Shown: positions 39,153 through 48,270, counted from the first letter of the stretch. The stretch: 64,000 nt of DNA from Bryobacterales bacterium (GCA_016789785.1 JAEUQE010000007.1:1-64000), one strand, 5' to 3'. Notes: generated by a model not told the origin, from the sequence alone. Made by a program: numbers and translations.

Positions 39153-39488
39153 ATGAGCATCACATTGGATTGGAAAACCGAGATCATCGATCTCCGCGGC
39201 AAAGTCACTGGAGGGGCGGGGTTGGAGTTCGCCGATATCGAGATCCTGACGGATCCACCCGGACCGCTGGCAACCGTGGCCTATCGTGAGAACGGCGTTC
39301 TTCAGGAAGAGGTACTTCGGATCGACCTGGGAAAGCAAGTGTTTCTGGACCATTTCGAAGATGCGGAGAAGGAAGCCGTGGCGGTTGCGGCAGCTCCTCT
39401 GATCGTCGCCTACCTGTCTGAGGAAGAAGACGCGAAGGCCGCAGGTCTGCGAACCCAGGCGCGCGCGGCGCAAGGCTCTCCGGATTGA
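39153..39488 (+). CDS. Small acidic hypothetical protein, third gene of the cassette
   Basis: The product has 111 residues and is strongly acidic, starting MSITLDWKTEIIDLRG with a GAGG site eight bases upstream that decides the ATG over the GTG at 39135. The N-terminal half appears beta-rich (IEILTDPPGPLATVAYRENG), the C-terminal half helical (FEDAEKEAVAVAAAPLIVAY). It begins 18 bases after the frameshifted gene. Its size, charge and place fit an antitoxin or immunity partner, but no family is recognised. Confidence 0.6.
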   Translation: MSITLDWKTEIIDLRGKVTGGAGLEFADIEILTDPPGPLATVAYRENGVLQEEVLRIDLGKQVFLDHFEDAEKEAVAVAAAPLIVAYLSEEEDAKAAGLRTQARAAQGSPD

Positions 39489-39540
39489 TGCGAATCTGCC
39501 GCGCAGTCTGAAGGCGGCCCCGCAGCCTGGCCAGCGGTTG

Positions 39541-40746
39541 CTATGCGGCGAGCCGAAGCACCGTACAGACGGAAGCACAAATCGGGCCACCGATATTGAA
39601 GGTCGCTGCGGCACGCGCATTGGGCACCTGCAATTCCTTCGGCGCCTTGCCGAGCAGTTGCCACGCGGCCCATCCCACCATCGAGATCCCCGTCGCGCCA
39701 ATCGGATGACCCTTCGCGATCAGTCCGCCGGAAGTATTGATCGCGCACTCGCCATCCGGCGCTGCCTTGCCATCCCTCCAGAACCTTGCACCGCGGCCAT
39801 ACTCGGCTCGCCCGATCACTTCCGCTCCGATCGCTCCCATCACTGAGAAGCAATCGTGAACCTCCGCGACATTCACGTCAGCCGGCTTCAGCCCAGCCAT
39901 GTTGTACGCGCGTGACATCGCACAGAACGCGCCTTTCGCCCGCAGGACTTCGCGCCCTTCCTTCCGCAACGGATCGGTCGCCTGACCGTAACCCGCGATC
40001 TCGACGCAGTCCGCCTTATCGACACCCAGCTTGCGCAGACCCTCCTCAGTAGCGAGAATCATGGCCGCATACCCGTCCGTGATCTGCGAGCAGTCGTAGG
40101 TCTTCAGCGGCAGGCCATCCACCACGTAGCGATTGATGCCCTCGATCTTCATCGCCTGCTCCAACGTGATCTGTACCTTCTGCATCTGCGCATAGGGGTT
40201 GTACTTCGCGTTGGCATACTCCTGCACGGCGATGGCGGCGAGATCTTCTTCCGTGGCGCCATGAGTGGACATGTAGTCACGCATCACTTCGGCAAACAGA
40301 TGCGGGAAGACGAACACCTTGCCCTCGCGCTCATCGGGATGCGAGAAGTAGCCCAGCGCCTTGCCAATCAGCTTGCCGTCCATCTTGCCTTCGGCGTCAC
40401 GCATCTTCTCGAAGCCAACGGCGATGCCGGTCTCTCCCCAACCTTGTTGGAGTTTGGCGATGACGGAGAGAATCGCCTGGCCTCCGCTGGCGCACGCGTT
40501 TTCGACGGCTTCGATTGGCTTCCCGGCAAGCCCCGGCGTCATCGCCATCAGCCCGGCCAGCAACCCCTGCTCATTCAACGTCATGTTGCAGACCGCGCCG
40601 ATGGAACCCGTATCGAGCGCATCGGCGGGAACGGAGATCTCCTGGCACACTCCGGCGATCGCGTTGTCGACAATCTGCGGCACGGTCATCCCCATCAGTT
40701 TCCCGAACTTCGATTGATGATAAGCAGCGATATAGATCCGTTTCAT
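39541..40746 (-). CDS. Thiolase-family acetyl-CoA acyltransferase
   Basis: The product has 401 residues. The start MKRIYIAAYHQSKFGK is fixed by AGGAG seven bases upstream; the longer frame has no such support. Thiolase motifs are EAVENACASGGQA with the nucleophilic cysteine near residue 90, KGHPIGATGISMVG near 345, and ATFNIGGPICASV, where the usual second Cys-Gly motif is altered as in the SCP-x/non-decarboxylating subgroup. VNVAEVHDCFSVMGAI is also typical of that subgroup. It probably acts on acyl-CoA thioesters in fatty-acid or branched-chain degradation. No partner dehydrogenase is adjacent. Confidence 0.82.
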   Translation of the reverse strand: MKRIYIAAYHQSKFGKLMGMTVPQIVDNAIAGVCQEISVPADALDTGSIGAVCNMTLNEQGLLAGLMAMTPGLAGKPIEAVENACASGGQAILSVIAKLQQGWGETGIAVGFEKMRDAEGKMDGKLIGKALGYFSHPDEREGKVFVFPHLFAEVMRDYMSTHGATEEDLAAIAVQEYANAKYNPYAQMQKVQITLEQAMKIEGINRYVVDGLPLKTYDCSQITDGYAAMILATEEGLRKLGVDKADCVEIAGYGQATDPLRKEGREVLRAKGAFCAMSRAYNMAGLKPADVNVAEVHDCFSVMGAIGAEVIGRAEYGRGARFWRDGKAAPDGECAINTSGGLIAKGHPIGATGISMVGWAAWQLLGKAPKELQVPNARAAATFNIGGPICASVCTVLRLAA

Positions 40747-40789
40747 TGATTCACTCCTGAATTCCCTATGCGAAATCCCACCCGGGCGC

Positions 40790-41896
40790 TCACCCGCCGA
40801 TCTCAAACACAGGCGCCCCCAACACATCCATTCGCGGTGCAATTCCCAGTCCCGGCGCCATGGATGCCGCCAGCCTGCCATGCTTGCGTTGCGGCGACCC
40901 GTCCGCAAAGCTCACCGTAACATAGCTGTTGAAGTCCGTGGACGAGAACAGGAGTTCCGGCGGCGTACTGTGCGCCAGATGGGCGATGGCCGCGGTAATG
41001 ATGTCGCCGCCCCAGGTATCCTCAATGGTCATGGCAATTCCCAACGAGACGCAGAGATCGCGAATCTGACGCGCTTTGGTGATTCCACCCACCTTGGAGA
41101 TCTTCAGATTGATGACGTCCATCGCGCGATCCTGGTAGCCGCGCAACACCATCAGGACATCGTCGATGGATTCATCCAGCACCATCGGCCGGTCCGTGTG
41201 CTCGCGGACGGCCAGACACTCCTCGTAATGCATGCAAGGCTGCTCGATGTAGACGTCGACATCGCGGACTGCGCCGGCCACTCGCACTGCCTGGTGCTGC
41301 GTCCAGCCAGTGTTGGCGTCGGCGACCAGCACCTCGCCGGTACCCAGGATCGCCGCCGCGGCGCGGATGCGTGCGATGTCCGTATCCGGATCGCCGCCGA
41401 CCTTGAGTTGGAACTTCGTGTAGCCCTGGCCGCGGTAAGCCGCCACCTTCTCCGCCATTGCTTCGGGCGTGTCCTGCGAGATGGCGCGGTACAAAGCGAA
41501 GTCGTCGCCGAAACGTCCTCCCAGCAGCACCACGACGGGCTGTCCACTCGCCTTGCCCAGGATGTCCCAGCATGCCATGTCCAGTGCCGATTTCACGTAA
41601 GGGTGGCCGCGCATCGCCCGGTCCATTGCCCGATTGATCACACCCAACTGGGTAGGATCCAGCCCCAGCAACTGAGGCGCGATCTCGGCAATGCCCGTGC
41701 GCGCTCCCGTGGCGTAAGCCGGAAGATAGGCCGGCCCGAGAGGACAGATCTCGCCGTAGCCAGTGATTCCCGCATCGGTCTGAATTTCCACCACGGTGGA
41801 ATCGAAGACGTCCACGGCGTTGCCACCGGACCATTTGTAGCTTCCTTCGTGCAGCGGCAACTCCACGCGAAAGGCGCTAATCTTGGTGATACGCAT
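40790..41896 (-). CDS. Enolase-superfamily dehydratase/racemase (mandelate racemase subgroup)
   Basis: The product has 368 residues starting [15 protein letters not shown]. Of two consecutive ATGs the second is used, because GAGGAG lies too close to the first. The catalytic K-x-K is in [10 protein letters not shown] near residue 165. Metal ligands are in [14 protein letters not shown] and VLDESID, and a second lysine is in [17 protein letters not shown] near the C-terminus resembles cis-3-hydroxyproline dehydratase or proline betaine epimerase members. The substrate is likely a hydroxy- or amino acid, but subgroup choice needs alignment. It is divergent from the peptidase. Confidence 0.8.
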   Translation of the reverse strand: MRITKISAFRVELPLHEGSYKWSGGNAVDVFDSTVVEIQTDAGITGYGEICPLGPAYLPAYATGARTGIAEIAPQLLGLDPTQLGVINRAMDRAMRGHPYVKSALDMACWDILGKASGQPVVVLLGGRFGDDFALYRAISQDTPEAMAEKVAAYRGQGYTKFQLKVGGDPDTDIARIRAAAAILGTGEVLVADANTGWTQHQAVRVAGAVRDVDVYIEQPCMHYEECLAVREHTDRPMVLDESIDDVLMVLRGYQDRAMDVINLKISKVGGITKARQIRDLCVSLGIAMTIEDTWGGDIITAAIAHLAHSTPPELLFSSTDFNSYVTVSFADGSPQRKHGRLAASMAPGLGIAPRMDVLGAPVFEIGG

Positions 41897-42011
41897 CATT
41901 CTCCTCAAGCCAACCTCCAAGGTATCTCAGATTGACTCGAACCACCCGCCGTTGAGTGCCACTCACATCACGAACGGGCGTTGCGCCAGGAAATGCCGCT
42001 ATCATGATGCA

Positions 42012-44306
42012 ATGCTTTGGCGTGCCCCTATCGCGACATTGGTCGCGTTCCTCAGTGTTCTCCCGGCTTGTCTGGCGGATTCCGATGAGCTCGGCCAGCG
42101 CCTGAAGCGGATCTATGATTCGCCGTCCTTCCGGACGAAACGTTTCGGTCCCGCACGGTGGATCCGCGGTGGCGCGGCATACACGACGCTTGAAAACGCT
42201 CCGGGCTCCGGCGGTGCAAAGGAAATTGTTCAATACGAGACCGCGACCGGCCAGCGTTCGATTCTGGTTTCGCACAAGCAACTCACGCCGCCGAAGGCCA
42301 CCAAGGCTCTCACTGTGGATGACTACCACTGGAGCAAGGATGCCGGCCTCCTGCTGATCTATACGGAATCGCGTAAGGTGTGGCGAACCAACTCGCGTGG
42401 TGACTATTGGGTGCTCAACCGGACTTCCGGCAATCTCAAGAAACTGGGTGGCGATGCACCGCCATCCTCGCTGAGCTTCGCAAAGTTCTCGCCGGACGGT
42501 TCACGGGCCGCCTACGTTCGCGCGAACAACCTCTATGTCGAAGACCTTGCGACCGGCTCCATCCGCGCCCTCACGACTGATGGGTCCGCCACGCTGGTCA
42601 ACGCTGCTTCTGACTGGGTCTACGAAGAAGAACTCAATGTGCGCGACGGCTTCCGATGGTCCCCGGATGGCCAGAGCCTCGCCTTCTGGCAGTTCGATTC
42701 GACGGGCGTTGAGCAGTTCGCTTTGATCGACAACACCACCTCGCTCTATCCGAAGATCAACTACATCCCGTATCCCAAGGCCGGCACGAAGAATTCCGCG
42801 GTGCGCGTAGGCGTGATCAGCGCAGAGGGTGGTGCGCCGCGCTGGATCGCTGTGCCGGGAGATCCGCGCGAGCACTACATCTTCAAGGTCGAATGGCTCG
42901 ATCATGCGCCAGGGCTGGTGATCGGCCAGCTCAACCGGCTGCAAAACAAAGCGACGATTTTTTCCGCCGATCCCGGCTCCGGAGCGGTGAAGGCGATCTT
43001 CGAAGACCGCGACGCCGCATGGGTGGATGTCCAGCATCGGGGCGGCGAGTTGAGCGGGTTTGATTGGCTGAATCAGGGCAGGAACCTGCTCTGGATCAGC
43101 GAGCGCGATGGATGGAGCCATGCCTATTCCGCGCCAGTGGACGGCGGCGCGCCGGTGCTCCTCACACCTCAGGCCTCCGACGTTCTGTCACTACAGGCCG
43201 TGGACCCGCAGAGCCGCTGGATCTACTACACCGCGTCACCGGCGAACGCCACGCAGCGCTATCTCTACCGTTCCTCCGCCGATCAACCCGGTCCGCCGGT
43301 TCGCCTGAGCCCCGATCAGCAGCCGGGCACACACGTGTACGACATCGCGCCCAACTGCCAGTGGGCGTTTCATACCTATTCCCGGTTCGACCGTCCCCCG
43401 GTGATCGATCTGGTCAGCCTGCCCGGCCACAAGCCGATCCGTGTACTCGAAGACAATGCCGTGTTGCGAGCCAATGCCGCCTCGCTGGTGGACCCGCCAG
43501 TAGAGTTTCTGCAGCTCACGCTCGACAATGGCGCGGTGCTCGACGGGTGGCTCCTCAAGCCGCGAGTCTTCGACCCTTCCAAGAAGTACCCACTGCTCGT
43601 GTATGTGTATGGAGAACCTGCCAGCGTGACGGTTGTCGATGCCTGGGCCGGAAACCGGGGCCTGTTTCATCGTGCCATCGCCGAGGAAGGTTACCTGGTG
43701 GCAAGTTTCGACAATCGCGGCACGCCCGCACCCAAGGGCCGGGCCTGGCGCAAGTCGATCTACGGCTCGGTGGGCGTGCTTTCGTCACAGGATCAGGCCG
43801 AGGCGGTGATCGCGCTGGCTCGCCTGCGGTCCTATGTCGATGTCTCTCGTGTCGGTGTCTGGGGCTGGAGCGGCGGCGGATCGAATACGCTCAATCTCCT
43901 CTTCCGCTCCCCCGATTTGTTTCGCGCCGGCGTGTCGGTGGCGCCTGTGCCGGATCAGCGGCTCTACGACACGATCTATCAGGAACGCTATATGGGTCTG
44001 CCGGAGGAGAATGCGGATGGTTATCGCAGCGGCTCACCCATCCACTTTGCCGAGGGGCTTCGCGGGAAACTTCTCCTGATCCATGGTTCCGGCGATGACA
44101 ACGTGCACTTCCAGGGTACGGAGAAACTGGTGAACCGCCTCATCGAGTTGGGCAAGCCGTTCGATTTCATGGAGTATCCGAACCGCTCGCACGCCATCGC
44201 GGAGGGCCCTGGGACGACGCTCCACATCCATCGTCTGATCGCGCGCTACATCAAAGAGCACGTACCTGCCGGGCCCCGCGCCGGTGCTTGGAGCGCAGGC
44301 CGATAG
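42012..44306 (+). CDS. Dipeptidyl peptidase IV-like serine peptidase (S9)
   Basis: The product has 764 residues with a signal peptide (MLWRAPIATLVAFLSVLPACLA). The N-terminal half is a DPP-IV-type beta-propeller with SWVYEEELNVRDGFRWSPDG, which carries the double glutamate that binds the substrate N-terminus. The C-terminal hydrolase domain has the nucleophile in VGVWGWSGGGSNT, the acid in LLIHGSGDDNVHFQGTE and the histidine in YPNRSHAIAEGPG. It should release dipeptides from periplasmic peptides. It begins 115 bases from the divergent enolase-superfamily gene, and some linkage through proline-containing peptides is conceivable but inferred. Confidence 0.88.
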   Translation: MLWRAPIATLVAFLSVLPACLADSDELGQRLKRIYDSPSFRTKRFGPARWIRGGAAYTTLENAPGSGGAKEIVQYETATGQRSILVSHKQLTPPKATKALTVDDYHWSKDAGLLLIYTESRKVWRTNSRGDYWVLNRTSGNLKKLGGDAPPSSLSFAKFSPDGSRAAYVRANNLYVEDLATGSIRALTTDGSATLVNAASDWVYEEELNVRDGFRWSPDGQSLAFWQFDSTGVEQFALIDNTTSLYPKINYIPYPKAGTKNSAVRVGVISAEGGAPRWIAVPGDPREHYIFKVEWLDHAPGLVIGQLNRLQNKATIFSADPGSGAVKAIFEDRDAAWVDVQHRGGELSGFDWLNQGRNLLWISERDGWSHAYSAPVDGGAPVLLTPQASDVLSLQAVDPQSRWIYYTASPANATQRYLYRSSADQPGPPVRLSPDQQPGTHVYDIAPNCQWAFHTYSRFDRPPVIDLVSLPGHKPIRVLEDNAVLRANAASLVDPPVEFLQLTLDNGAVLDGWLLKPRVFDPSKKYPLLVYVYGEPASVTVVDAWAGNRGLFHRAIAEEGYLVASFDNRGTPAPKGRAWRKSIYGSVGVLSSQDQAEAVIALARLRSYVDVSRVGVWGWSGGGSNTLNLLFRSPDLFRAGVSVAPVPDQRLYDTIYQERYMGLPEENADGYRSGSPIHFAEGLRGKLLLIHGSGDDNVHFQGTEKLVNRLIELGKPFDFMEYPNRSHAIAEGPGTTLHIHRLIARYIKEHVPAGPRAGAWSAGR

Positions 44307-44760
44307 GCGGTAATGCGAACGCGCCGAAGGTCATCCACGTTGCATTTGTTCTAAACGGCGGGGCACATTCACAGGTGGAACGCTCGTGTCATTACCGGCT
44401 CCGTACGGGGCATATCTCCATTGTCGGGACGACACTGGCCTCGGATGTGACGTGCGCCGAAGGCCGTGGCGCACGCGCCCACGCGTGCCGTGTCGGCTCT
44501 CAAGCCGACACCCCGAACTGCGACAAGTTGCGGATGGGGGCTCGGGACTACCACAAGAGAACACGCGACTGAACCTCGCCGTACTATGCAGCCCCATCAA
44601 GACGCGGTGGCGGCAGCGACACCGGCAGCGGAGTATTCCTCCGCAGGCACCGAAGTTATCCGTTACCTCGATCCCAAAGCTCAACCCGCCAATCGGTACT
44701 ATCGAAAATAATTCGAAGGTACTCCTCAACCGCATTCGGATTTTCCGCGTTACTGAGTGT
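44307..44760. other. 454-base non-coding region with hairpins
   Basis: No frame here has a recognisable product. The frame of the TPR gene stays open through the region but the text is low in structure and lacks a start site. The middle holds two adjacent perfect hairpins, listed separately. The last 80 bases are AT-richer and probably contain the TPR gene promoter. Confidence 0.5.
44471..44511. repeat. Two adjacent GC-rich hairpins
   Basis: GCACGCG (44471-44477) pairs with CGCGTGC (44482-44488) around CCCA. Immediately after, GTGTCGGCT (44490-44498) pairs with AGCCGACAC (44503-44511) around CTCA. Both stems are perfect and neither is followed by a T-run. They could be a REP-like dispersed element or part of a structured RNA. 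Confidence 0.5.
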
Positions 44761-45843
44761 ATGACGTACCAGGGAGCTTGCTGGCCAAGGAGGAGCGCGA
44801 ACGGCACAGCGGCCCATTTAATACAACTCGCGCAAGTGGATCATGCCGGGGGCCGTCTGGCGAAGGCTGAGGAACACGCACAGGAGGCGCTGCGCCGCAA
44901 ACTGAAGAGCGGTGAGCGGGATGAGCAACTGGCTCAGATTCTGACGGCTCTCGGCGCGATCCGGCTGGAACGGGGCGCTGCATCCAAGGCTCGCAAGGAC
45001 GCGCTCGAGGCAATCGATGTTCTGGGCGATTTTGAACCGCCGGGCGAATCCCGCGATGTGGACCGGGGACGCGTCCGTGGGCTCTGCCTTCTGGGCCGCT
45101 GCCACATCGAAGAGGGTAACTTCGCCGAGGCCCGGCCATTGCTCGAGCGCGCATTGACGCTGGTGCAACACTGCCTGGAACCGGTGTGCGAGGAACTGGT
45201 CGAGGTGCTGATGGCGATGGGTCTGCTCTGCCAGGAAGCCGGTTACGCGCTTGAGGCGGAGGAATACTATCGAGCGGCGCTTACCGCCACGGAAACCCTG
45301 CACGGTCCGATGTGTGGCGAAGCTGCAACGATCTGCCAGCGGCTGGCGCTGCTTGCGGAGTCGGCGCAGGATCCCGAGTCGCTGCAGCCGTTCGCGCAAC
45401 GCGCGTATGAGATTCGGTGTTCGGATTTCGGATCGGGGCATCCTTACACGGCGAGCGCGCAGTCCGCACTCGCTTGTGTGCTGGATGCGATTGGCGAAGA
45501 GCGCGAGGCCGGCGAGAAGTATCTGCACGCGATTGCGATCTTCGACCAGCATCTGGCGTCCTCCCACGCCGATGAATGCCCGCTGCACCCCGACATGGTG
45601 CGAGCCTACGACCAATGCCGGCGCGGTGCGGCGAAGCATCTGGTGGCCCATGGGCGAGCCGCCGACGCCCGGGAGTTTTCCACGCGTGCGCAGCAGGTGA
45701 TTGAGCGCGTCTTCGGCAGATCGCACCGCTTCGTCGAGAATTGCCGCAGGTATCATCAGGCTCTGCAACGCGCCAAAGGCGGCGGACGCAAGGTCAGCTT
45801 CAGTGCGTGGGACTGGTGGCGGAGTTTGTCGTTCGGTCGCTGA
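44761..45843 (+). CDS. TPR-repeat protein
   Basis: The product is about 360 residues and almost entirely helical. It has tetratricopeptide repeats of the kinesin-light-chain/MalT style, for example HAGGRLAKAEEHAQEALRRK, GNFAEARPLLERALTLVQ, AGYALEAEEYYRAALTATE and GSGHPYTASAQSALACVLDA. No catalytic or DNA-binding domain is visible. The ATG at 44761 is a choice among weak options, since the frame is open upstream and no strong ribosome site is seen. It probably acts as a cytoplasmic scaffold. It is convergent with the permease 37 bases away. Confidence 0.68.
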   Translation: MTYQGACWPRRSANGTAAHLIQLAQVDHAGGRLAKAEEHAQEALRRKLKSGERDEQLAQILTALGAIRLERGAASKARKDALEAIDVLGDFEPPGESRDVDRGRVRGLCLLGRCHIEEGNFAEARPLLERALTLVQHCLEPVCEELVEVLMAMGLLCQEAGYALEAEEYYRAALTATETLHGPMCGEAATICQRLALLAESAQDPESLQPFAQRAYEIRCSDFGSGHPYTASAQSALACVLDAIGEEREAGEKYLHAIAIFDQHLASSHADECPLHPDMVRAYDQCRRGAAKHLVAHGRAADAREFSTRAQQVIERVFGRSHRFVENCRRYHQALQRAKGGGRKVSFSAWDWWRSLSFGR

Positions 45844-45880
45844 CGAGCCGCGCTGAAACAGCCACCTGCGGAACTGCGCG

Positions 45881-47110
45881 CTACGCGGTTTGCGGTTCCG
45901 CTTCGCTCTCCGGCTGCCTCTCGCGGATTCGATCGCGCGACTGAAAGAAGACTGCGAGAAGCAGCAGAATCACGAATGCCGAGGCAGAGGAGGAGAGCCA
46001 GAAGGCTCGCCAGTCGCGGCCGCCTGCACTCGTGAAGAAGTCTACAGTCCATCCCGAAAGCAGAGAGCCGAGGAACATCCCGACGCCGTAAGTCAGGAAC
46101 ATGACGAAGCCTTGCGCGGTGCCGCGAAGATGCGGAGGCGCCTGCTGATCGGTGTAGATCTGGCCCGTCATGAAGAAGAAGTCATAGCAGATCCCATGCA
46201 ACAGGATCGCGCCATAGAAGAGCCACATGCCGTCGCCCGCATTTCCGAAGGCGAGCATCGCGTAGCGGAGCGACCATGCCGCCAGTCCAAGCAGCAGGAT
46301 TGTCTTCAGAGAGACGCTACGGAAGATCAGAGGCATCAGCAGCATCATGATGATCTCCGTCACCTGGCCGAGGGTCATCTTGCCGGCGGCGTTGGTGACT
46401 CCCGCTTCGTTGAGGTACGGATTCGTGAAGGAGAAGTAGAAGGCCAGCGGGATACACGCAAGCACGGAGGCGATCACGAATACGGCGAAGGAGCGATCCT
46501 TCATCATGACGAGCGCATCCAGGCCGATTGCGCTGCGCCAGGAAACCGCGCCACCTTTCGCTTTGGGCGGTGTGTGCGGAAGAGTGAGGCAATAGAGGCC
46601 CATCAGGATGGAAGTCCCCGCGGAGATGACGAAGGGCATCGCGGAGCGTTCGAATTGCAGGGATCCGATGACGACGTTAATGAAGATGTGCCCGATGGTG
46701 GCGAACAGGCGGATCCGCGGGAAGTCGGCCGCGGGATTGCTGACGTTGCGCAGAGTGAGGGAGTTGGTGAGGGCCAGCGTGGGGAAGAAGCAAAGGCAGT
46801 AGGCGAGCATCAGCAGGTAGACCCCGGTGAAGCTCTTCGCGGTGGAAACGAAATACAAGAGTGCCGCGCCGATCAGGTGAAGAGCGCACATCACGCGTTC
46901 GGCGGCGAAGAAACGGTCAGCGATGAGGCCCACAAAGAACGGCGAGATCATGCACGAAAGCGCCGCGGTTCCAAAGACAGCGCCGGCCTGGGTTCCCGAG
47001 AAATTGAGCGTCTGGGTGAGATAGGTACTGATCGTGACGTACCACGATCCCCAAACGACGTAATTCAGGAACATCATCAGGCTGAGGCGGGGCGCTACGG
47101 CTTTGAGCAT
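45881..47110 (-). CDS. Nucleoside:proton symporter-type MFS permease
   Basis: The product has 409 residues with twelve predicted membrane helices. The first helix region (LSLMMFLNYVVWGSWYVTIS) and the segment HGICYDFFFMTGQIYTDQQA near residue 320, followed by RGTAQGFVMFLTYGVGMFLG, are characteristic of the NupG/XapB nucleoside transporter family. It probably imports nucleosides with protons. It fits with the guanine deaminase in the same window only as a broad theme. It is the last chromosomal-type gene before the tRNA fragment that marks the island edge. A long open frame on the opposite strand is its mirror and is not a gene. Confidence 0.85.
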   Translation of the reverse strand: MLKAVAPRLSLMMFLNYVVWGSWYVTISTYLTQTLNFSGTQAGAVFGTAALSCMISPFFVGLIADRFFAAERVMCALHLIGAALLYFVSTAKSFTGVYLLMLAYCLCFFPTLALTNSLTLRNVSNPAADFPRIRLFATIGHIFINVVIGSLQFERSAMPFVISAGTSILMGLYCLTLPHTPPKAKGGAVSWRSAIGLDALVMMKDRSFAVFVIASVLACIPLAFYFSFTNPYLNEAGVTNAAGKMTLGQVTEIIMMLLMPLIFRSVSLKTILLLGLAAWSLRYAMLAFGNAGDGMWLFYGAILLHGICYDFFFMTGQIYTDQQAPPHLRGTAQGFVMFLTYGVGMFLGSLLSGWTVDFFTSAGGRDWRAFWLSSSASAFVILLLLAVFFQSRDRIRERQPESEAEPQTA

Positions 47111-47189
47111 CAGAGTTGAGTGTACCCGAGTAGTGGGTCCGCGGGAGCGGTGGTCTGAAGGATCTGGTGTGACTGTGACTTGAAAGGAT

Positions 47190-47242
47190 TGGTGCGGAGA
47201 GGGGGACTTGAACCCCCACGGTGTTACCCGCTAGCACCTCAA
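47190..47242 (-). pseudogene. 3' half of tRNA-Leu(GAG), probable attachment site
   Basis: Read on the minus strand, the bases form the anticodon loop TTGAGGT (anticodon GAG), the 3' anticodon strand GCTAG and a short variable arm (CGG...CCG). A perfect T-arm (GGGGG, TTCAAGT, CCCCC), the acceptor strand TCTCCGC and an encoded ACCA end follow. The matching 5' half (acceptor GCGGAGA, D-arm, 5' anticodon strand CTAGC) is absent from the adjoining sequence. The break is exactly at the 5' side of the anticodon loop, a common tyrosine-integrase crossover point. Confidence 0.75.
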
Positions 47243-47291
47243 TCCACCTGATACTATATCACCCGATTGCCCGGCGTTTCCTTTGTAGGGC

Positions 47292-47645
47292 TTACATCGG
47301 CGTCCAGTTGCCGTGCATCTCCCCGAAACGCCCCGAGACTATTGCAGACTCTTGCAGTTTTTGCGCCTGTCGCCGCGCTGACCGCGTCCGCAGCACCCAA
47401 CCGGCGCTCAGGCCCGCCAGCACTCCGGCGGCAACCTGCCATTCCATCGCCGCCATGGCGCAAAGGGCCAAGAGGCCCTGCACCCACAGCAGCCACGCGA
47501 ACGCCGCGCCGATCCGGTAACCGACTGTAGGCCGGTAGTGCGCCTTGAGCCGTTCGACTTCCAGTTCCCGCTCCTCGCGTTCCCGGATGACCGACTCCAT
47601 CATACCCACTACGGGGCCGAACTTCCCGAAATTTCCCTGATCCAT
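47292..47645 (-). CDS. Small membrane protein
   Basis: The product has 117 residues, starting MDQGNFGKFGPVVGMM with GGAG seven bases upstream. An N-terminal helix rich in Glu and Arg (SVIREREERELEVERLK) is followed by two hydrophobic segments (GAAFAWLLWVQGLLALCAM and WQVAAGVLAGLSAGWVL), so it is probably a two-pass inner-membrane protein. The gene overlaps the preceding one by 37 bases. No family is recognised. As the last gene of the VirD4-like operon it may be part of a reduced transfer machinery. Confidence 0.6.
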   Translation of the reverse strand: MDQGNFGKFGPVVGMMESVIREREERELEVERLKAHYRPTVGYRIGAAFAWLLWVQGLLALCAMAAMEWQVAAGVLAGLSAGWVLRTRSARRQAQKLQESAIVSGRFGEMHGNWTPM

Positions 47646-48073
47646 TGTTTGCTCCGTTCTCTGGCTCTGGCCAGCCATTGTTCATCCGCGCAGAAGCCGG
47701 TCAGCACAGCCCCCGCAATCAAACCCATCAAAAAGACGAAGAACCATTTGTTCAGCGCAAGGCCGCACAACAGCCCGGCTCCGAACGCCGCGCCGCCGCC
47801 CAGCCACGCGCCGAGGCTCCCTCCCCTCACCGCTTCCAACTCATCCAAACGAAGCGCGACATGATCCAAACGCTCCAGAACAAGAGCCGGATCGACCGCG
47901 CGACTCTCTTTAACCTCGCCATTGCCGTTACTCCGTATCCACGCATGAATCGAAGAAGACGCGACGTGCTGCCCGGAAAGGTCGCTCAGACGCTCGGCGA
48001 TCTTGCGCACGGAGAACCCCTGCGCCTGCATTGCGGCGATCTCCTGGGCAAACGCGTCGAGCTTGGCGCTCAC
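47609..48073 (-). CDS. Helix-turn-helix protein with C-terminal membrane hairpin
   Basis: The product is about 154 residues from a GTG that overlaps the previous stop as GTGA. Residues 19-47 form a resolvase-type helix-turn-helix (GFSVRKIAERLSDL, then VASSSIHAWIRSNG). A linker follows, then two hydrophobic helices (GAAFGAGLLCGLAL and FFVFLMGLIAGAVLTGF) and a basic tail. A DNA-binding domain tied to the membrane is unusual. It might tether element DNA to the membrane or act in partition. The TTG nine bases upstream is a less likely start. Confidence 0.62.
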   Translation of the reverse strand: MSAKLDAFAQEIAAMQAQGFSVRKIAERLSDLSGQHVASSSIHAWIRSNGNGEVKESRAVDPALVLERLDHVALRLDELEAVRGGSLGAWLGGGAAFGAGLLCGLALNKWFFVFLMGLIAGAVLTGFCADEQWLARARERSKQWIREISGSSAP

Positions 48074-48270
48074 CGCCGCCAATCCCCCTGGGACGGCTTG
48101 GCCTTTTGCGGCGGGTTGATCCGCTCGCTGTAGGCCGCGCCCTTGGTTTGCGCCGCCCGGATCAGCTTCGGAATCGAATCGAGCTTGTACACGATCACCA
48201 ATAGCTCGGTTGCGATTAGAAGCAACGTCAGGGCCAGCAGAATATTGAAAAACAGTTCAATCGCTCTCAT
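48070..48270 (-). CDS. Small single-pass membrane protein
   Basis: The product has 66 residues with one membrane helix near the N-terminus (FFNILLALTLLLIATELLVI) and a basic cytoplasmic tail. The ATG overlaps the excisionase-like gene stop as ATGA, and its own stop overlaps the next GTG, so it is translationally coupled on both sides. The function is unknown. Confidence 0.6.
   Translation of the reverse strand: MRAIELFFNILLALTLLLIATELLVIVYKLDSIPKLIRAAQTKGAAYSERINPPQKAKPSQGDWRR

Noticed and set aside
45890..47119. 409-codon open frame on the plus strand opposite the MFS permease
   Set aside because: It mirrors the permease codon for codon, its translation is rich in Arg, Glu, His and Gln without domains, and the minus-strand product is a clear transporter.
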